A DNA stretch of 64,000 bases from Tissierellales bacterium (GTDB lineage Bacteria > Bacillota > Clostridia > Tissierellales > Sedimentibacteraceae): NCBI GenBank assembly GCA_018433765.1, contig JAHDQO010000002.1:62001-126000 (forward strand), given 5' to 3'. A program made the position numbers and the translations under genes. The notes beneath the pieces are model-generated. The model saw only the letters and a program-made list of their open reading frames with translations. It did no database searches and was not told the origin of the DNA. Shown piece by piece: positions 1 through 8,674 of this stretch; the stretch's first letter is position 1, and the number at the start of each line of letters is the position of its first letter.

Positions 1-1
1 G

Positions 2-685
2 AAACTTGAACATATGAGATCTGATTTTGTTGCAAATGTTTCTCATGAGTTAAAAACTCCTCTTACATCTATAAAAGGTTTTATTGAGACTTTAAAGAAT
101 CATAATGTAAAAGATGAAAAAACGAGAGAAAGATTTATAGAAATTATGGACATAGAAGCAGATAGATTAAAAACATTGATTGATGATTTATTGTTATTAT
201 CTAATATAGAAAATAATGATGGAAATAAAATTGAGTTTAATATAAACGATACAATTAATGAAGTGTTAGATTTAATGTCAAACATAGCTAAACAAAAGAA
301 TGTTAGTCTAATGACAATAAGTGATAATGATTATTCAATATACGGCAATAAAAATAGATTTAAGCAAATGCTTATTAACTTAATAGACAATGGTATAAAA
401 TACAATAAAGTAAATGGATATGTAAAAATAGAAATATCAAAAGTTTCTGAAAATTTAGAAATAATTATAGAAGATAACGGCATAGGTATAGAAAGTAAAC
501 ATCTCGACAGATTATTTGAGAGATTTTATAGAATTGATAAATCAAGAAGCAGATCACAAGGTGGAACAGGATTAGGGCTTGCAATTGTTAAACATATTGT
601 AAAAAATTTCAACGGTACAATAGAAGTACAAAGTGAATATGGAAAAGGAACAAAAATTATAATAATTTTACCTACAAAAAAATAA
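2..685 (+). CDS. Sensor histidine kinase, C-terminal part (PhoR/WalK type), cut by window edge
   Basis: This is the catalytic end of a membrane sensor kinase that autophosphorylates on histidine and passes the phosphate to a response regulator. The frame is open to the first bases of the window (Lys-Leu-Glu-His before the first Met), so the gene begins outside. The H-box SHELKTPLTS lies about 14 residues in. It is followed by the N-box around LINLIDNGIKYN, the G1 box DNGIGI and the G2 box GGTGLGLAIVKHIV, all intact. The sensing and membrane parts are not visible. The H-box type resembles PhoR or WalK, but the partner regulator and signal cannot be told from this fragment. A terminator follows directly. 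Confidence 0.93.
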   Translation, partial: KLEHMRSDFVANVSHELKTPLTSIKGFIETLKNHNVKDEKTRERFIEIMDIEADRLKTLIDDLLLLSNIENNDGNKIEFNINDTINEVLDLMSNIAKQKNVSLMTISDNDYSIYGNKNRFKQMLINLIDNGIKYNKVNGYVKIEISKVSENLEIIIEDNGIGIESKHLDRLFERFYRIDKSRSRSQGGTGLGLAIVKHIVKNFNGTIEVQSEYGKGTKIIIILPTKK

Positions 686-690
686 AATCC

Positions 691-728
691 AAAAGAACCT
701 AACTTAATAGAGCAGGTTCTTTTTTTGT
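691..728 (+). terminator. Terminator after the histidine kinase
   Basis: Positions 691-700 (AAAAGAACCT) pair perfectly with 714-723 (AGGTTCTTTT) around a 13-nt loop and run into a T tract. It separates the kinase operon from the DUF512-der operon. Confidence 0.85.
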
Positions 729-757
729 TGAATTACAAATCATCTTTTTCATTTTAA

Positions 758-787
758 TTGCAAGCTGTAGTTTTACTGTGGTATAAT
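758..787 (+). promoter_or_regulatory. Sigma-A-type promoter for the DUF512-der operon
   Basis: A TTGCAA -35 box at 758-763 and a perfect TATAAT -10 box at 782-787 are separated by 18 nt. They sit 28 nt upstream of the GTG start at 816. Confidence 0.65.
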
Positions 788-815
788 TAACAATACTTAA
801 GAAAATGGTGATAAA

Positions 816-2135
816 GTGAAAGGACAAAATAATAAAAACATAATTACTCAAATAATAGAGGAAAGTATAGCAAAAGAATTAAATTTAATACCCGGAGATG
901 AGCTTGTAAGTATAAATGATAATATAATTAAAGATTATATAGATTATAAGTTTCACATATCGAATGAATATATAATTCTAACTATTAAACACATAAATGG
1001 TGAAATTTGGGATTATGAAATTGAGAAAGAGTATGATGAAGATTTAGGTATTATTTTTGAAAATCCATTGATGGATTCTATAAAAACATGTAGAAATAAG
1101 TGCTTATTCTGTTTCATTGATCAACTGCCAAAAGGACTGAGAAAATCATTATATTTAAAAGACGATGATACAAGATTATCATTTCTTTATGGTAATTTTA
1201 TAACTCTAACAAATCTTTCAACAGAAGAAATAGATAGAATTATTAAGTATCATATTAGTCCTATTAAAGTTTCTGTACATACAACTAATGCAGAATTGAG
1301 AAAAAAAATGTTAGGTAATAATAAAGCAGGTAATATAATAGAAGTATTAAGGAAACTTTCAGATGCTAATATTACTATAGACTGTCAAATTGTACTCTGT
1401 AGAGGAATAAATGATAAGATTGAACTTGAGCGAACAATAGATGATTTATCAAAAATGTATCCTGCTGTTAGAAGTGTTGCGATAGTACCTGTAGGATTAA
1501 CAAAATATAGAGAAAATCTAGTTAAATTAGAGAAATTTGATAGCAAAAGTTCGTTAGAATTAATTGAACAGGTAACTAAAAAACAGCAAGAATTGTACAA
1601 GAAGATTGGAACAAGATTTGTATTTGCTTCAGATGAATTTTATGTATTATGCAAAAAAAAATTACCTCCTGTTAATGAATATGAAGGATTTAATCTTTTG
1701 GAAAATGGCGTAGGTATGTTCAGACTTTTTGAGCAAGAAATAAAAGAAGCTTTAAATAAAATTTCTTTAGATGATTTTTCAAAAGAAATTAAAGAATATA
1801 CTGTAGTTACAGGTGTTGCTGCTTATGATTTTATGAATCAAATAGCAAAAATTATTAGCAATAGAATTGGGATAATAATAAATGTAATAGCAATAAAAAA
1901 TAATTTCTTTGGGGAAGATATTACAGTCGCAGGATTAATAACTGGTAAAGATATAATAGATCAATTAAAAGATAGAAAATATAAGAATATTATTATACCT
2001 AATAGTATGTTAAAATATGATGAAAATATTTTTTTAGATGATATAACTATAGAAAAATTAGAAGATGCATTAAAAACAAAAGTTTATGTATGTGAAGTAA
2101 ATGGAGAAAAATTTATAAAATTATTAAGTAAATGA
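816..2135 (+). CDS. DUF512 family radical SAM / PDZ protein
   Basis: A 439-residue conserved protein of unknown function, common in Clostridia directly upstream of der. The N-terminal ~80 residues resemble a PDZ domain. Cysteines 92, 96 and 99 form a CX3CX2C motif (CRNKCLFC) like the [4Fe-4S] site of radical SAM enzymes, and the C-terminal half is the DUF512 region. The start is a GTG at 816 behind a weak GGTGA-like site. Der begins 9 nt downstream, so the two are co-transcribed. A redox or RNA/protein modification role is only an inference from the family fold. Confidence 0.88.
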   Translation: MKGQNNKNIITQIIEESIAKELNLIPGDELVSINDNIIKDYIDYKFHISNEYIILTIKHINGEIWDYEIEKEYDEDLGIIFENPLMDSIKTCRNKCLFCFIDQLPKGLRKSLYLKDDDTRLSFLYGNFITLTNLSTEEIDRIIKYHISPIKVSVHTTNAELRKKMLGNNKAGNIIEVLRKLSDANITIDCQIVLCRGINDKIELERTIDDLSKMYPAVRSVAIVPVGLTKYRENLVKLEKFDSKSSLELIEQVTKKQQELYKKIGTRFVFASDEFYVLCKKKLPPVNEYEGFNLLENGVGMFRLFEQEIKEALNKISLDDFSKEIKEYTVVTGVAAYDFMNQIAKIISNRIGIIINVIAIKNNFFGEDITVAGLITGKDIIDQLKDRKYKNIIIPNSMLKYDENIFLDDITIEKLEDALKTKVYVCEVNGEKFIKLLSK

Positions 2136-2144
2136 GGTGCTGAT

Positions 2145-3461
2145 ATGGGAAGACCAGTAGTAGCAATAGTAGGACGTCCAAATGTTGGAAAATCAACTCT
2201 TTTTAATAGATTAGCAGGAAAGAGAATTGCTATAATTGAAGATACACCGGGAGTAACAAGAGATAGAATTTATGCTGAATGTGAGTGGCTAAATAAATAT
2301 TATACATTAATAGATACAGGTGGAATTGAACCTAATAGTACAGATGTAATATTATCTCAAATGAGATATCAAGCTGAAATAGCTATAGATACAGCAGATG
2401 TAATACTATTTATGGTTGACGGAAAAAAAGGAATTACATCAGCTGATAGAGAAGTGGCTGAAATGCTTAGAAAATCTTTTAAAGAAGTAATAGTTGTATG
2501 TAACAAAATTGATAAGCATGTAAATGAAGGAAATATTTATGAATTTTATGAATTAGGATTAGGAGATCCCTTGTCAATTTCAGCATCCGAAGGACTTGGA
2601 ATTGGAGATTTGTTAGATGTTGTAGTATCTAAGTTTAATGATGAACAAGATACTGAATATGATGAGTCAACAATTAAAATAGCTGTAATAGGAAAACCAA
2701 ATGCTGGAAAATCTTCGCTGATAAATAAGATTATTGGAGAGGAAAGAGTAATAGTTAGTAACATTCCTGGTACTACAAGAGATGCTATAGATACTTATTT
2801 CGAAAAAGATAATCAAAGATATATGTTTATAGACACAGCAGGTATTAGAAGAAAAAGTAAGGTGAATGAAAATATAGAAAGATATAGTGTTATAAGGTCT
2901 TTAACAGCAATAGAAAGGTCTGATATATGCTTATTAATAATAGATGCCGTAGATGGTGTAACAGAGCAAGATACAAAAATTGCTGGATTTGCTCATGATA
3001 ATGGTAAAGGTATGATAATTGTAATAAATAAATGGGATTTAATAGATAAAGACAATAAAACATTTAAAGATTTTATTGAAAATACAATGAAAAAATTACC
3101 ATTTTTAATGTATGCACCTGTCATAGCAATATCAGCTTTAACTGGACAAAGAACTCAAAAAATACTTGAAACAGTGAATGAAGTATCAGACAGTAGAAAT
3201 TTAAGAATAGCAACAGGAGTATTAAATGATATAATAACTGAGGCAGTATTGATGAATCAGCCTAGAGCAGTTAAAGGAAAACGACTTAAAATATTTTATG
3301 CGGTTCAAGGTGCTATAAAACCACCTAAATTTATTATATTTGTAAACAATAAGGAGTTAGTACATTTTTCATATAAAAGATATTTGGAAAACAAGATAAG
3401 AGAATCATTTATTTATAAAGGAACGCCTATTATAATAGAATTTAGAAATAGAAGTGGATAA
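2145..3461 (+). CDS. der: Ribosome-assembly GTPase Der (EngA)
   Basis: Der is an essential double GTPase that matures the 50S ribosomal subunit. Both GTP-binding domains are visible. The first has the P-loop GRPNVGKST at residues 10-18, DTGG near 57-60 and NKID near 120-123. The second has GKPNAGKSS at 183-191, DTAGIR near 231 and NKWD near 297. The C-terminal KH-like domain ends the 438-residue protein, the usual length. The start follows a GAGGTG site at 2134-2139 that overlaps the end of the DUF512 gene. Confidence 0.97.
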   Translation: MGRPVVAIVGRPNVGKSTLFNRLAGKRIAIIEDTPGVTRDRIYAECEWLNKYYTLIDTGGIEPNSTDVILSQMRYQAEIAIDTADVILFMVDGKKGITSADREVAEMLRKSFKEVIVVCNKIDKHVNEGNIYEFYELGLGDPLSISASEGLGIGDLLDVVVSKFNDEQDTEYDESTIKIAVIGKPNAGKSSLINKIIGEERVIVSNIPGTTRDAIDTYFEKDNQRYMFIDTAGIRRKSKVNENIERYSVIRSLTAIERSDICLLIIDAVDGVTEQDTKIAGFAHDNGKGMIIVINKWDLIDKDNKTFKDFIENTMKKLPFLMYAPVIAISALTGQRTQKILETVNEVSDSRNLRIATGVLNDIITEAVLMNQPRAVKGKRLKIFYAVQGAIKPPKFIIFVNNKELVHFSYKRYLENKIRESFIYKGTPIIIEFRNRSG

Positions 3462-3581
3462 ATAGGATTAAAAGATAAAAGTTAAAAGTTATGGTAAATA
3501 TATGCTTAAAAGCAAATTAAAAAAAGTTATTTAAATATTAAATAATTTAATTTTTATAGAAGTTAGAAGGGAGTGGATTGA

Positions 3582-4166
3582 ATGAAGGTCTATGCATTAA
3601 TCATTATTATATCATATTTATTAGGTAACATTTCATTTGCTTATATATTAGGTAAATTAATTATGAAAAAAGACGTAAGAAAATATGGAAGTGGAAATTC
3701 TGGAGCTACAAATGCATTAAGAGTCTTTGGACCTAAAATAGCAATTATTGCATTTATTGGTGACTTGCTAAAGGGAATAATTGCAGTATACATAGGAAGA
3801 AAAATAGGTGCTGAGATAGGTGCATATATTGCAGGTATTACTGTTATTATAGGGCACAATTGGCCTGTACTATTGAAATTCAAAGGTGGTAAAGGCATCA
3901 CTACTTCTATAGGAGTTATGCTTATGATAAATCCTATAGTATCTATAATTTGTTTTGGTATAGGATTTCCAATAGCTTTTTTTACTCGGACAGTGTCACT
4001 AGGTTCGCTAATAGGTATGATTTTAGCTGTTTTTGTAGTAGGGTTATTTATAAGACCGTTTAATGTGGAATTATTTATTTTTACTTTAATAATTGTAATT
4101 ATGGCTATATATATGCATAGAGGCAATATTTCAAGGTTACTAAAGGGTGAAGAAAACAAACTATAA
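3582..4166 (+). CDS. plsY: Acyl-phosphate:glycerol-3-phosphate acyltransferase PlsY
   Basis: This membrane enzyme transfers the acyl group from acyl-phosphate (made by PlsX) to sn-glycerol-3-phosphate, the first step of phospholipid synthesis. The 194-residue protein has about five hydrophobic segments. Its conserved loop SGNSGATNALR is at residues 37-47 and the Gly-rich GGKG loop is at 102-105. The start is preceded by GAAGGGAG. GpsA, which makes the glycerol-3-phosphate substrate, lies 13 nt downstream, and plsX is elsewhere in this window at 43.9 kb. Confidence 0.96.
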   Translation: MKVYALIIIISYLLGNISFAYILGKLIMKKDVRKYGSGNSGATNALRVFGPKIAIIAFIGDLLKGIIAVYIGRKIGAEIGAYIAGITVIIGHNWPVLLKFKGGKGITTSIGVMLMINPIVSIICFGIGFPIAFFTRTVSLGSLIGMILAVFVVGLFIRPFNVELFIFTLIIVIMAIYMHRGNISRLLKGEENKL

Positions 4167-4179
4167 AATGGAGGATATA

Positions 4180-5184
4180 ATGAATAATGTAGTTAGTATT
4201 TTAGGAGGAGGAAGTTGGGGAACTGCTCTGGCTAAAGTATTATATGATAATAATAATGATGTAAAGATATGGGTAAGAGATAAACTGCAAGCTGAAAAAA
4301 TCAAACAAACTAGAATAAATAGCAAATACTTACCTAATATTAAATTGCATGAAGAAATAATTATATCATCAGATGTTGAAGAAGTATTATATGGTAGTAA
4401 TACTATATTATTAGCTGTTCCCAGCCAGAAAGTTAGAGAAGTTTTGAAACGTGTAAAAGGAAAATTAAATGAGGATACATTAATAATTAATGCAGTAAAA
4501 GGAATAGAAAAAGGATCGTTAAATACAATATCTGAAGTAGTAGAGCAAGAGACAGTAAGTAGAAACTATGTTATGTTATCAGGCCCATCACATGCAGAAG
4601 AAGTTGCTTTAAAAATGCCTACAGTAGTTGTAGCAGCTTCAGAACATGAAAAACTAGCCAAGCACGTTCAAGAAATTTTTATGCTTCCATACTTTAGAGT
4701 ATATACCAATGAAGATGTTAGAGGAGTAGAACTTGGAGGAGCTCTAAAAAATGTAATAGCTCTAGGTGCAGGAATATCAGATGGTATTGGATATGGTGAT
4801 AATGCTAAAGCTGCTTTAATGAATAGAGGCATAATTGAAATTTCTAGATTAGGAGAGAGACTTGGTGCAGCAAGAAATACATTTTTTGGATTAACGGGTA
4901 TAGGAGATTTAATAGTGACCTGTACAAGCAAACATAGTAGAAATAGAAGGGCTGGTTATTTAATAGGGCAAGGGTATAATAAGGATGAAGCTGTAAAAGA
5001 AGTTGGAATGGTCGTTGAAGGCATAACAACTACATATGCGGCATATGAATTATCAAGAAAGAATAATGTATTAATGCCTATTGTGGAAGAACTCTATGGT
5101 ATTTTAGAAAATAACAATGATGTCAAAGAATCAGTAATCAATTTAATGCTTAGAAAGAAAAAAGGAGAACTAGAATTTAGATAA
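4180..5184 (+). CDS. gpsA: Glycerol-3-phosphate dehydrogenase [NAD(P)+]
   Basis: It reduces dihydroxyacetone phosphate to sn-glycerol-3-phosphate for lipid synthesis in the cytoplasm. The N-terminal Rossmann motif GGGSWGTALA starts about residue 9, and the C-terminal helical domain carries the conserved stretch ELGGALKNVIALGAGI. I chose the ATG at 4180 because a GGAGG site (4170-4174) precedes it. An in-frame ATG at 4147 would add 11 residues inside the end of plsY without a good ribosome site. The product is 334 residues, normal for the family. Confidence 0.96.
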   Translation: MNNVVSILGGGSWGTALAKVLYDNNNDVKIWVRDKLQAEKIKQTRINSKYLPNIKLHEEIIISSDVEEVLYGSNTILLAVPSQKVREVLKRVKGKLNEDTLIINAVKGIEKGSLNTISEVVEQETVSRNYVMLSGPSHAEEVALKMPTVVVAASEHEKLAKHVQEIFMLPYFRVYTNEDVRGVELGGALKNVIALGAGISDGIGYGDNAKAALMNRGIIEISRLGERLGAARNTFFGLTGIGDLIVTCTSKHSRNRRAGYLIGQGYNKDEAVKEVGMVVEGITTTYAAYELSRKNNVLMPIVEELYGILENNNDVKESVINLMLRKKKGELEFR

Positions 5185-5196
5185 ATTTTTAAAAGA

Positions 5197-5232
5197 TGAA
5201 CCTTATTAATATACTAAAGGTTCACTTTTTTT
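5197..5232 (+). terminator. Terminator after gpsA
   Basis: TGAACCTT at 5197-5204 pairs with AAGGTTCA at 5217-5224, followed by a C and a run of seven T. It suggests spoIVA has its own promoter. Confidence 0.8.
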
Positions 5233-5286
5233 ATTTTGTAATAAAAATAATATTCCAAGCATATAAATTAAGTGTACATATACAAT

Positions 5287-5303
5287 AGGAGGGGATTGTT
5301 ATT
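5287..5303 (+). promoter_or_regulatory. Ribosome binding site and ATT start of spoIVA
   Basis: AGGAGG at 5287-5292 lies 8 nt before the in-frame ATT at 5301. The spoIVA frame has a TAG stop at 5286-5288 and no ATG, GTG or TTG between that stop and the P-loop. The nearby TTG at 5296 is in another frame and reaches a stop within six codons. ATT is therefore the best start candidate. Confidence 0.7.
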
Positions 5304-6779
5304 ACCAATATAGATATATATAAAGATATAGCTAAAAGGACAAAAGGAGAGATATATATAGGAGTTGTTGGACCTGTAAGAACAGGAAAATCAACTTTTA
5401 TTAGGAAGTTTTCAGAAGCTGTTATGCTTCCAAATATTAAAAATGAATTTATTAAACAAAGAACTAGAGACGAAATGCCGCAAAGTGGTACAGGAAAGAC
5501 AATAACTACTACAGAACCAAAATTTGTTCCAGGTAGTGCTGTAGAAGTTGTAATTAGAGATAAAATTAGTGCTAATTTTAAGTTAATTGATTGCGTAGGC
5601 TATATGGTTTCTGGAGCTATAGGTCATCTTGAAGGTGAAAGTCAGAGATACGTTAATACACCTTGGCACAGAGAGCCAATACCATTTGTTGAAGCTGCAG
5701 AAATAGGTACTAAAAAAGTGATTAACGAACATTCAACTATTGGTCTTTTAGTTACTACAGATGGAAGTATCACTGAAATCAATAGGGACAATTATATTAT
5801 TGCAGAAGAAAGAGTAGTTAAAGAACTAAAAGAAATAAATAAGCCATTTATTATTTTATTAAACTCTTCAAATCCTAAAAATGAAAATACTATAGAGCTT
5901 AGTAAACAGTTGTCAGAAAAATATGGAGTACCTGTTCAGGTAGTAGATTGCTTAAATATTACAGATGAAGATATTGAATCACTTTTAGAAAAAGTGCTGC
6001 ATGAATTTCCAATAAAAGAAATAAACATTAATTTACCTAAGTGGTTTGAAGGACTAAATTATGGACATTGGTTGAAAAAGCAGTTAATACAAACATTAAG
6101 AGATAATCTAGAAGCTAGTAACAAAATTAATGATTTTAGCGGTAATAGTATTTTTACTGAAGATGATGAATATATTAAAGAATGCTATGTTGAGAATATA
6201 GAATTAGGAACAGGAAGTATAAATGTAAGGATAGACATAGATAAAAGCCATTACTATAAAGTTATTAGTGACTTAACTGGAACAGAAATTGTAGGGGAAC
6301 ATCAAATCTTAAAATTGATTGATGAGCTTGCAAAAGCTAAAAAAGAATACAGCAGAGTTGAAAAAGCTCTTAAAGAGGCAAAAGAAAACGGATATGGATA
6401 TGTTTCACCTGGAATTGAAGACATGATAATAGAAGAACCTGAAATATTTAAACAAGGCAGCAGATATGGAATAAAAATTAAAGCTAAGGCACCTTCGCTG
6501 CATATAATAAATGCAAATTTATCTACAGAACTTTCTCCATTAATTGGAAGTGAGAGCCAAAGTAATGATTTGATACAGTATTTAACAAATCAAATAGATG
6601 AAAATCCTCTAAATATATGGCAGGCACAGATATTTGGTAAATCATTGTACAGTTTAATTGAAGAACAGCTTGAAGGTAAATTAACTGCAATGCCAGATTA
6701 TGCAAGAAGAAAGATAAAAAGAACAATAGAAAGAATAGTTAATGATGGAAGTGGAGGTATAATCTGCATTATAATATAG
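5301..6779 (+). CDS. spoIVA: Stage IV sporulation protein A (spore coat ATPase), ATT start
   Basis: SpoIVA polymerises on the forespore surface using ATP hydrolysis and forms the platform for the spore coat. The first ATG (5424) would remove the Walker A motif. Reading from ATT at 5301 adds 41 residues and gives 492 residues, the length of the Bacillus subtilis protein. It places the P-loop GPVRTGKST at 24-32 with Lys30, the residue number of the known catalytic lysine in B. subtilis. The C terminus GGIICIII also matches the family. AUU initiation would be rare and could limit translation, but a sequencing error at the start codon is the alternative. No convincing promoter was found. Confidence 0.93.
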   Translation: MTNIDIYKDIAKRTKGEIYIGVVGPVRTGKSTFIRKFSEAVMLPNIKNEFIKQRTRDEMPQSGTGKTITTTEPKFVPGSAVEVVIRDKISANFKLIDCVGYMVSGAIGHLEGESQRYVNTPWHREPIPFVEAAEIGTKKVINEHSTIGLLVTTDGSITEINRDNYIIAEERVVKELKEINKPFIILLNSSNPKNENTIELSKQLSEKYGVPVQVVDCLNITDEDIESLLEKVLHEFPIKEININLPKWFEGLNYGHWLKKQLIQTLRDNLEASNKINDFSGNSIFTEDDEYIKECYVENIELGTGSINVRIDIDKSHYYKVISDLTGTEIVGEHQILKLIDELAKAKKEYSRVEKALKEAKENGYGYVSPGIEDMIIEEPEIFKQGSRYGIKIKAKAPSLHIINANLSTELSPLIGSESQSNDLIQYLTNQIDENPLNIWQAQIFGKSLYSLIEEQLEGKLTAMPDYARRKIKRTIERIVNDGSGGIICIII

Positions 6780-6864
6780 CATAATGTTTGTAATTGTGTT
6801 CAGGAAAAGAAAGTAAAATTAAAAAAGTTATTTTATAAATATTTAAAAATGAAAAATAAAAAAC

Positions 6865-6900
6865 AATGCCTAATCTTAAGTAAAATTATGATTAGGTATT
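6865..6900. other. Stem-loop downstream of spoIVA without T tract
   Basis: AATGCCTAATC at 6865-6875 pairs with GATTAGGTATT at 6890-6900 (11 bp with one G-U pair). No clear T run follows, so it may protect the mRNA 3' end rather than terminate transcription. Confidence 0.5.
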
Positions 6901-7007
6901 ACTTAATTAAATCACTTTAAAATTTTATAAAAAAAATGAAATTGCAAAATTCATTGTTAATAATATATAGCTTATAAATTTTATTGTACTAAAACTTCTA
7001 AATTTAC

Positions 7008-7057
7008 AAACCCTATGTATATTTTAAGCATTTACATAGGGTTTTAACTTTTTTATT
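7008..7057 (+). terminator. Terminator between spoIVA and tRNA-Pro
   Basis: A perfect 12-bp stem (7008-7019 with 7033-7044) has a 13-nt loop. It is followed by TTAACTTTTTT, ending the spoIVA transcript just before the convergent tRNA gene. Confidence 0.8.
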
Positions 7058-7058
7058 T

Positions 7059-7136
7059 TGGTCGGGATGATAGGATTTGAACCTACGACCCCAAGTCCCC
7101 CAGACTTGTGCGCTAACCAAACTGCGCTACATCCCG
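7059..7136 (-). tRNA. tRNA-Pro (anticodon GGG)
   Basis: Read on the minus strand, a complete cloverleaf is seen. The acceptor stem is CGGGATG/CATCCCG, the D arm contains AGCGC...GCGC, the anticodon stem is CAAGT/ACTTG, and the 7-nt loop is CTGGGGG. Position 33 is T, the anticodon is GGG, and position 37 is G as expected for proline. The T arm holds GGTTCAAATCC. The discriminator base is A, and the CCA end is encoded (7061-7059). It would read CCC and CCU codons. Confidence 0.95.
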
Positions 7137-7144
7137 ATAATAGT

Positions 7145-7173
7145 ATTATATTATAATAACTCAGTTTAATCAA
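7145..7173 (-). promoter_or_regulatory. Promoter of tRNA-Pro
   Basis: On the minus strand TTGATT (7173-7168) and TATAAT (7150-7145) are 17 nt apart. The -10 box ends 8 nt before the first tRNA base. Confidence 0.65.
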
Positions 7174-7346
7174 TCTTAATTTCTTGAAATAGTAAATAGT
7201 GTGTTGGTAATAAGAGAGCAGTTTAGAAAGATAGTTCTATATGAAGTTAAAGTGAAATTTGTGTAGAAAAATGTTATTTTTACTTGAAAAAAAAGAGCAT
7301 TTGTTAAAATTCAAGGTTATTACATAGTAAGACTATTTATTTTCAA

Positions 7347-7376
7347 TTGCATGGTATACTTGAGATGTGTTATAAT
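7347..7376 (+). promoter_or_regulatory. Promoter of the HlyD-like/yggS/sepF operon
   Basis: TTGCAT at 7347-7352 and TATAAT at 7371-7376 have an 18-nt spacer and lie about 35 nt before the ATG at 7412. Confidence 0.65.
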
Positions 7377-7411
7377 TTAAGCTGTAAACACTATAGTTTA
7401 TGGGGTGACTA

Positions 7412-8665
7412 ATGTCAAGTAAAAATGGTAAAAGGAAATTAATAAATTTTGTCATATTTTTAATATTGTTATCTTGTATAATATATATTGTAGATAATTT
7501 TAATAGTAAAGTAAAAGTAAGCACTGTGCAAGAGGGTCAAATAGAAAATAAAATTAAAGTTAATGGTATTGTTTTTAAGAATGAGACTATTATAAAGTCA
7601 AACACAGATGGTAAAATTAAATTTTATCGTGACGAGGGTGATAGAATAAAGAATGGTATCTTGATTATGGATATTTATACTGATGCAAATTCTCAAGAAT
7701 TAAATAAAGAAATAACTGAGATAGATGAAGCTATAGTAAAGTTGAAAAATCCAAATTATGAAGTGGGAGTAAAAGAAGAAACTATAGAAAAAACTGAAGC
7801 TGATATACAAAGTGCAGTTTTTTCAGAAAATATAGATAATTTATATAGTATAATTAGTAAGGTAGAAAATGAAAATAACGAAGTTTTTGATATAAATGAA
7901 TATGAAAATTATAGTTTGGACGATTTATATAAATTAAAAAAAAGTGTTTCTAATAGTGCAAAAAGCAATAAGATAACATATTATGCAAGCACTTCAGGAT
8001 TAGTTAGTTACAAATTTGATGGACTAGAAGATGTATATTCTTATGATAAAATGAGATCTTTTTCTGCTGATGATATGAATATATTGGATACAAAAAAATC
8101 AGATATAAACAATAATGATAATGTTAATAATAATCAGGCAGTGATGAAGATAATAAATAATTTTGAATATTATATACTAATTAAAGTTAATAATGATAAA
8201 ATAGATGGTATAAAAGAAAATACATTTGTTAAAACAAGAATAAACAATTCTGAATTACAAGATATTGCTTATGCTTATGTAGAAAAAATTAATTTTGGAA
8301 GTGAAGAATCTGTAATTATATTAAAATATGATGATTATTTTTATAAATATTATGAGTATAGATATTTAGATGTTGAAATAATTTATAATACATATGATGG
8401 TATTATTTTAAATTCAAAGGCTGTTATTACTAAAGACGATATTACAGGTGTATATGTAAAAGATATAAGTAATATAGTTAAATTCTTTCCTATTAAAATA
8501 ATAGGTGAGCAGAATGAAGTTGTAATAGTGTCTGAGGGGAATAAAATAAATGAAGGGGCAAGAGGTGCTATAGACATAGATGGTGTAAGCTATTATACTG
8601 TTAAAAATTATGATAAAATAATATTACAGCCTGAAAAAGTATATGAAGGACAAATTTTAGAATAG
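7412..8665 (+). CDS. HlyD-like membrane-anchored protein of the sepF cluster
   Basis: A 417-residue protein with a short basic N terminus, one hydrophobic segment at about residues 10-27, and a large extracytoplasmic part. The region after the anchor (IENKIKVNGIVFKNE... EGDRIKNG) looks like the lipoyl/barrel-sandwich part of HlyD-type periplasmic adaptors. A GG-poor linker with Asn runs is near residues 230-245. No transporter gene is next to it, unlike true adaptors. It is followed 9 nt later by yggS and then sepF, so an envelope or division role is a plausible inference. I would not assign secretion. Confidence 0.75.
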   Translation: MSSKNGKRKLINFVIFLILLSCIIYIVDNFNSKVKVSTVQEGQIENKIKVNGIVFKNETIIKSNTDGKIKFYRDEGDRIKNGILIMDIYTDANSQELNKEITEIDEAIVKLKNPNYEVGVKEETIEKTEADIQSAVFSENIDNLYSIISKVENENNEVFDINEYENYSLDDLYKLKKSVSNSAKSNKITYYASTSGLVSYKFDGLEDVYSYDKMRSFSADDMNILDTKKSDINNNDNVNNNQAVMKIINNFEYYILIKVNNDKIDGIKENTFVKTRINNSELQDIAYAYVEKINFGSEESVIILKYDDYFYKYYEYRYLDVEIIYNTYDGIILNSKAVITKDDITGVYVKDISNIVKFFPIKIIGEQNEVVIVSEGNKINEGARGAIDIDGVSYYTVKNYDKIILQPEKVYEGQILE

Positions 8666-8674
8666 GAGGATAAG

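Noticed and set aside
3641-4159. Long minus-strand open frame opposite plsY
   Set aside because: It is a shadow of plsY with low-complexity composition and no ribosome site.
5259-5286. Possible sigma-E promoter GCATATA-N13-TATACAAT before spoIVA
   Set aside because: Transcription from it would start inside or after the ribosome site at 5287-5292, so the mRNA would lack it.
5296-5313. TTG at 5296 as the spoIVA start
   Set aside because: It is in a different frame and meets TAG after five codons.
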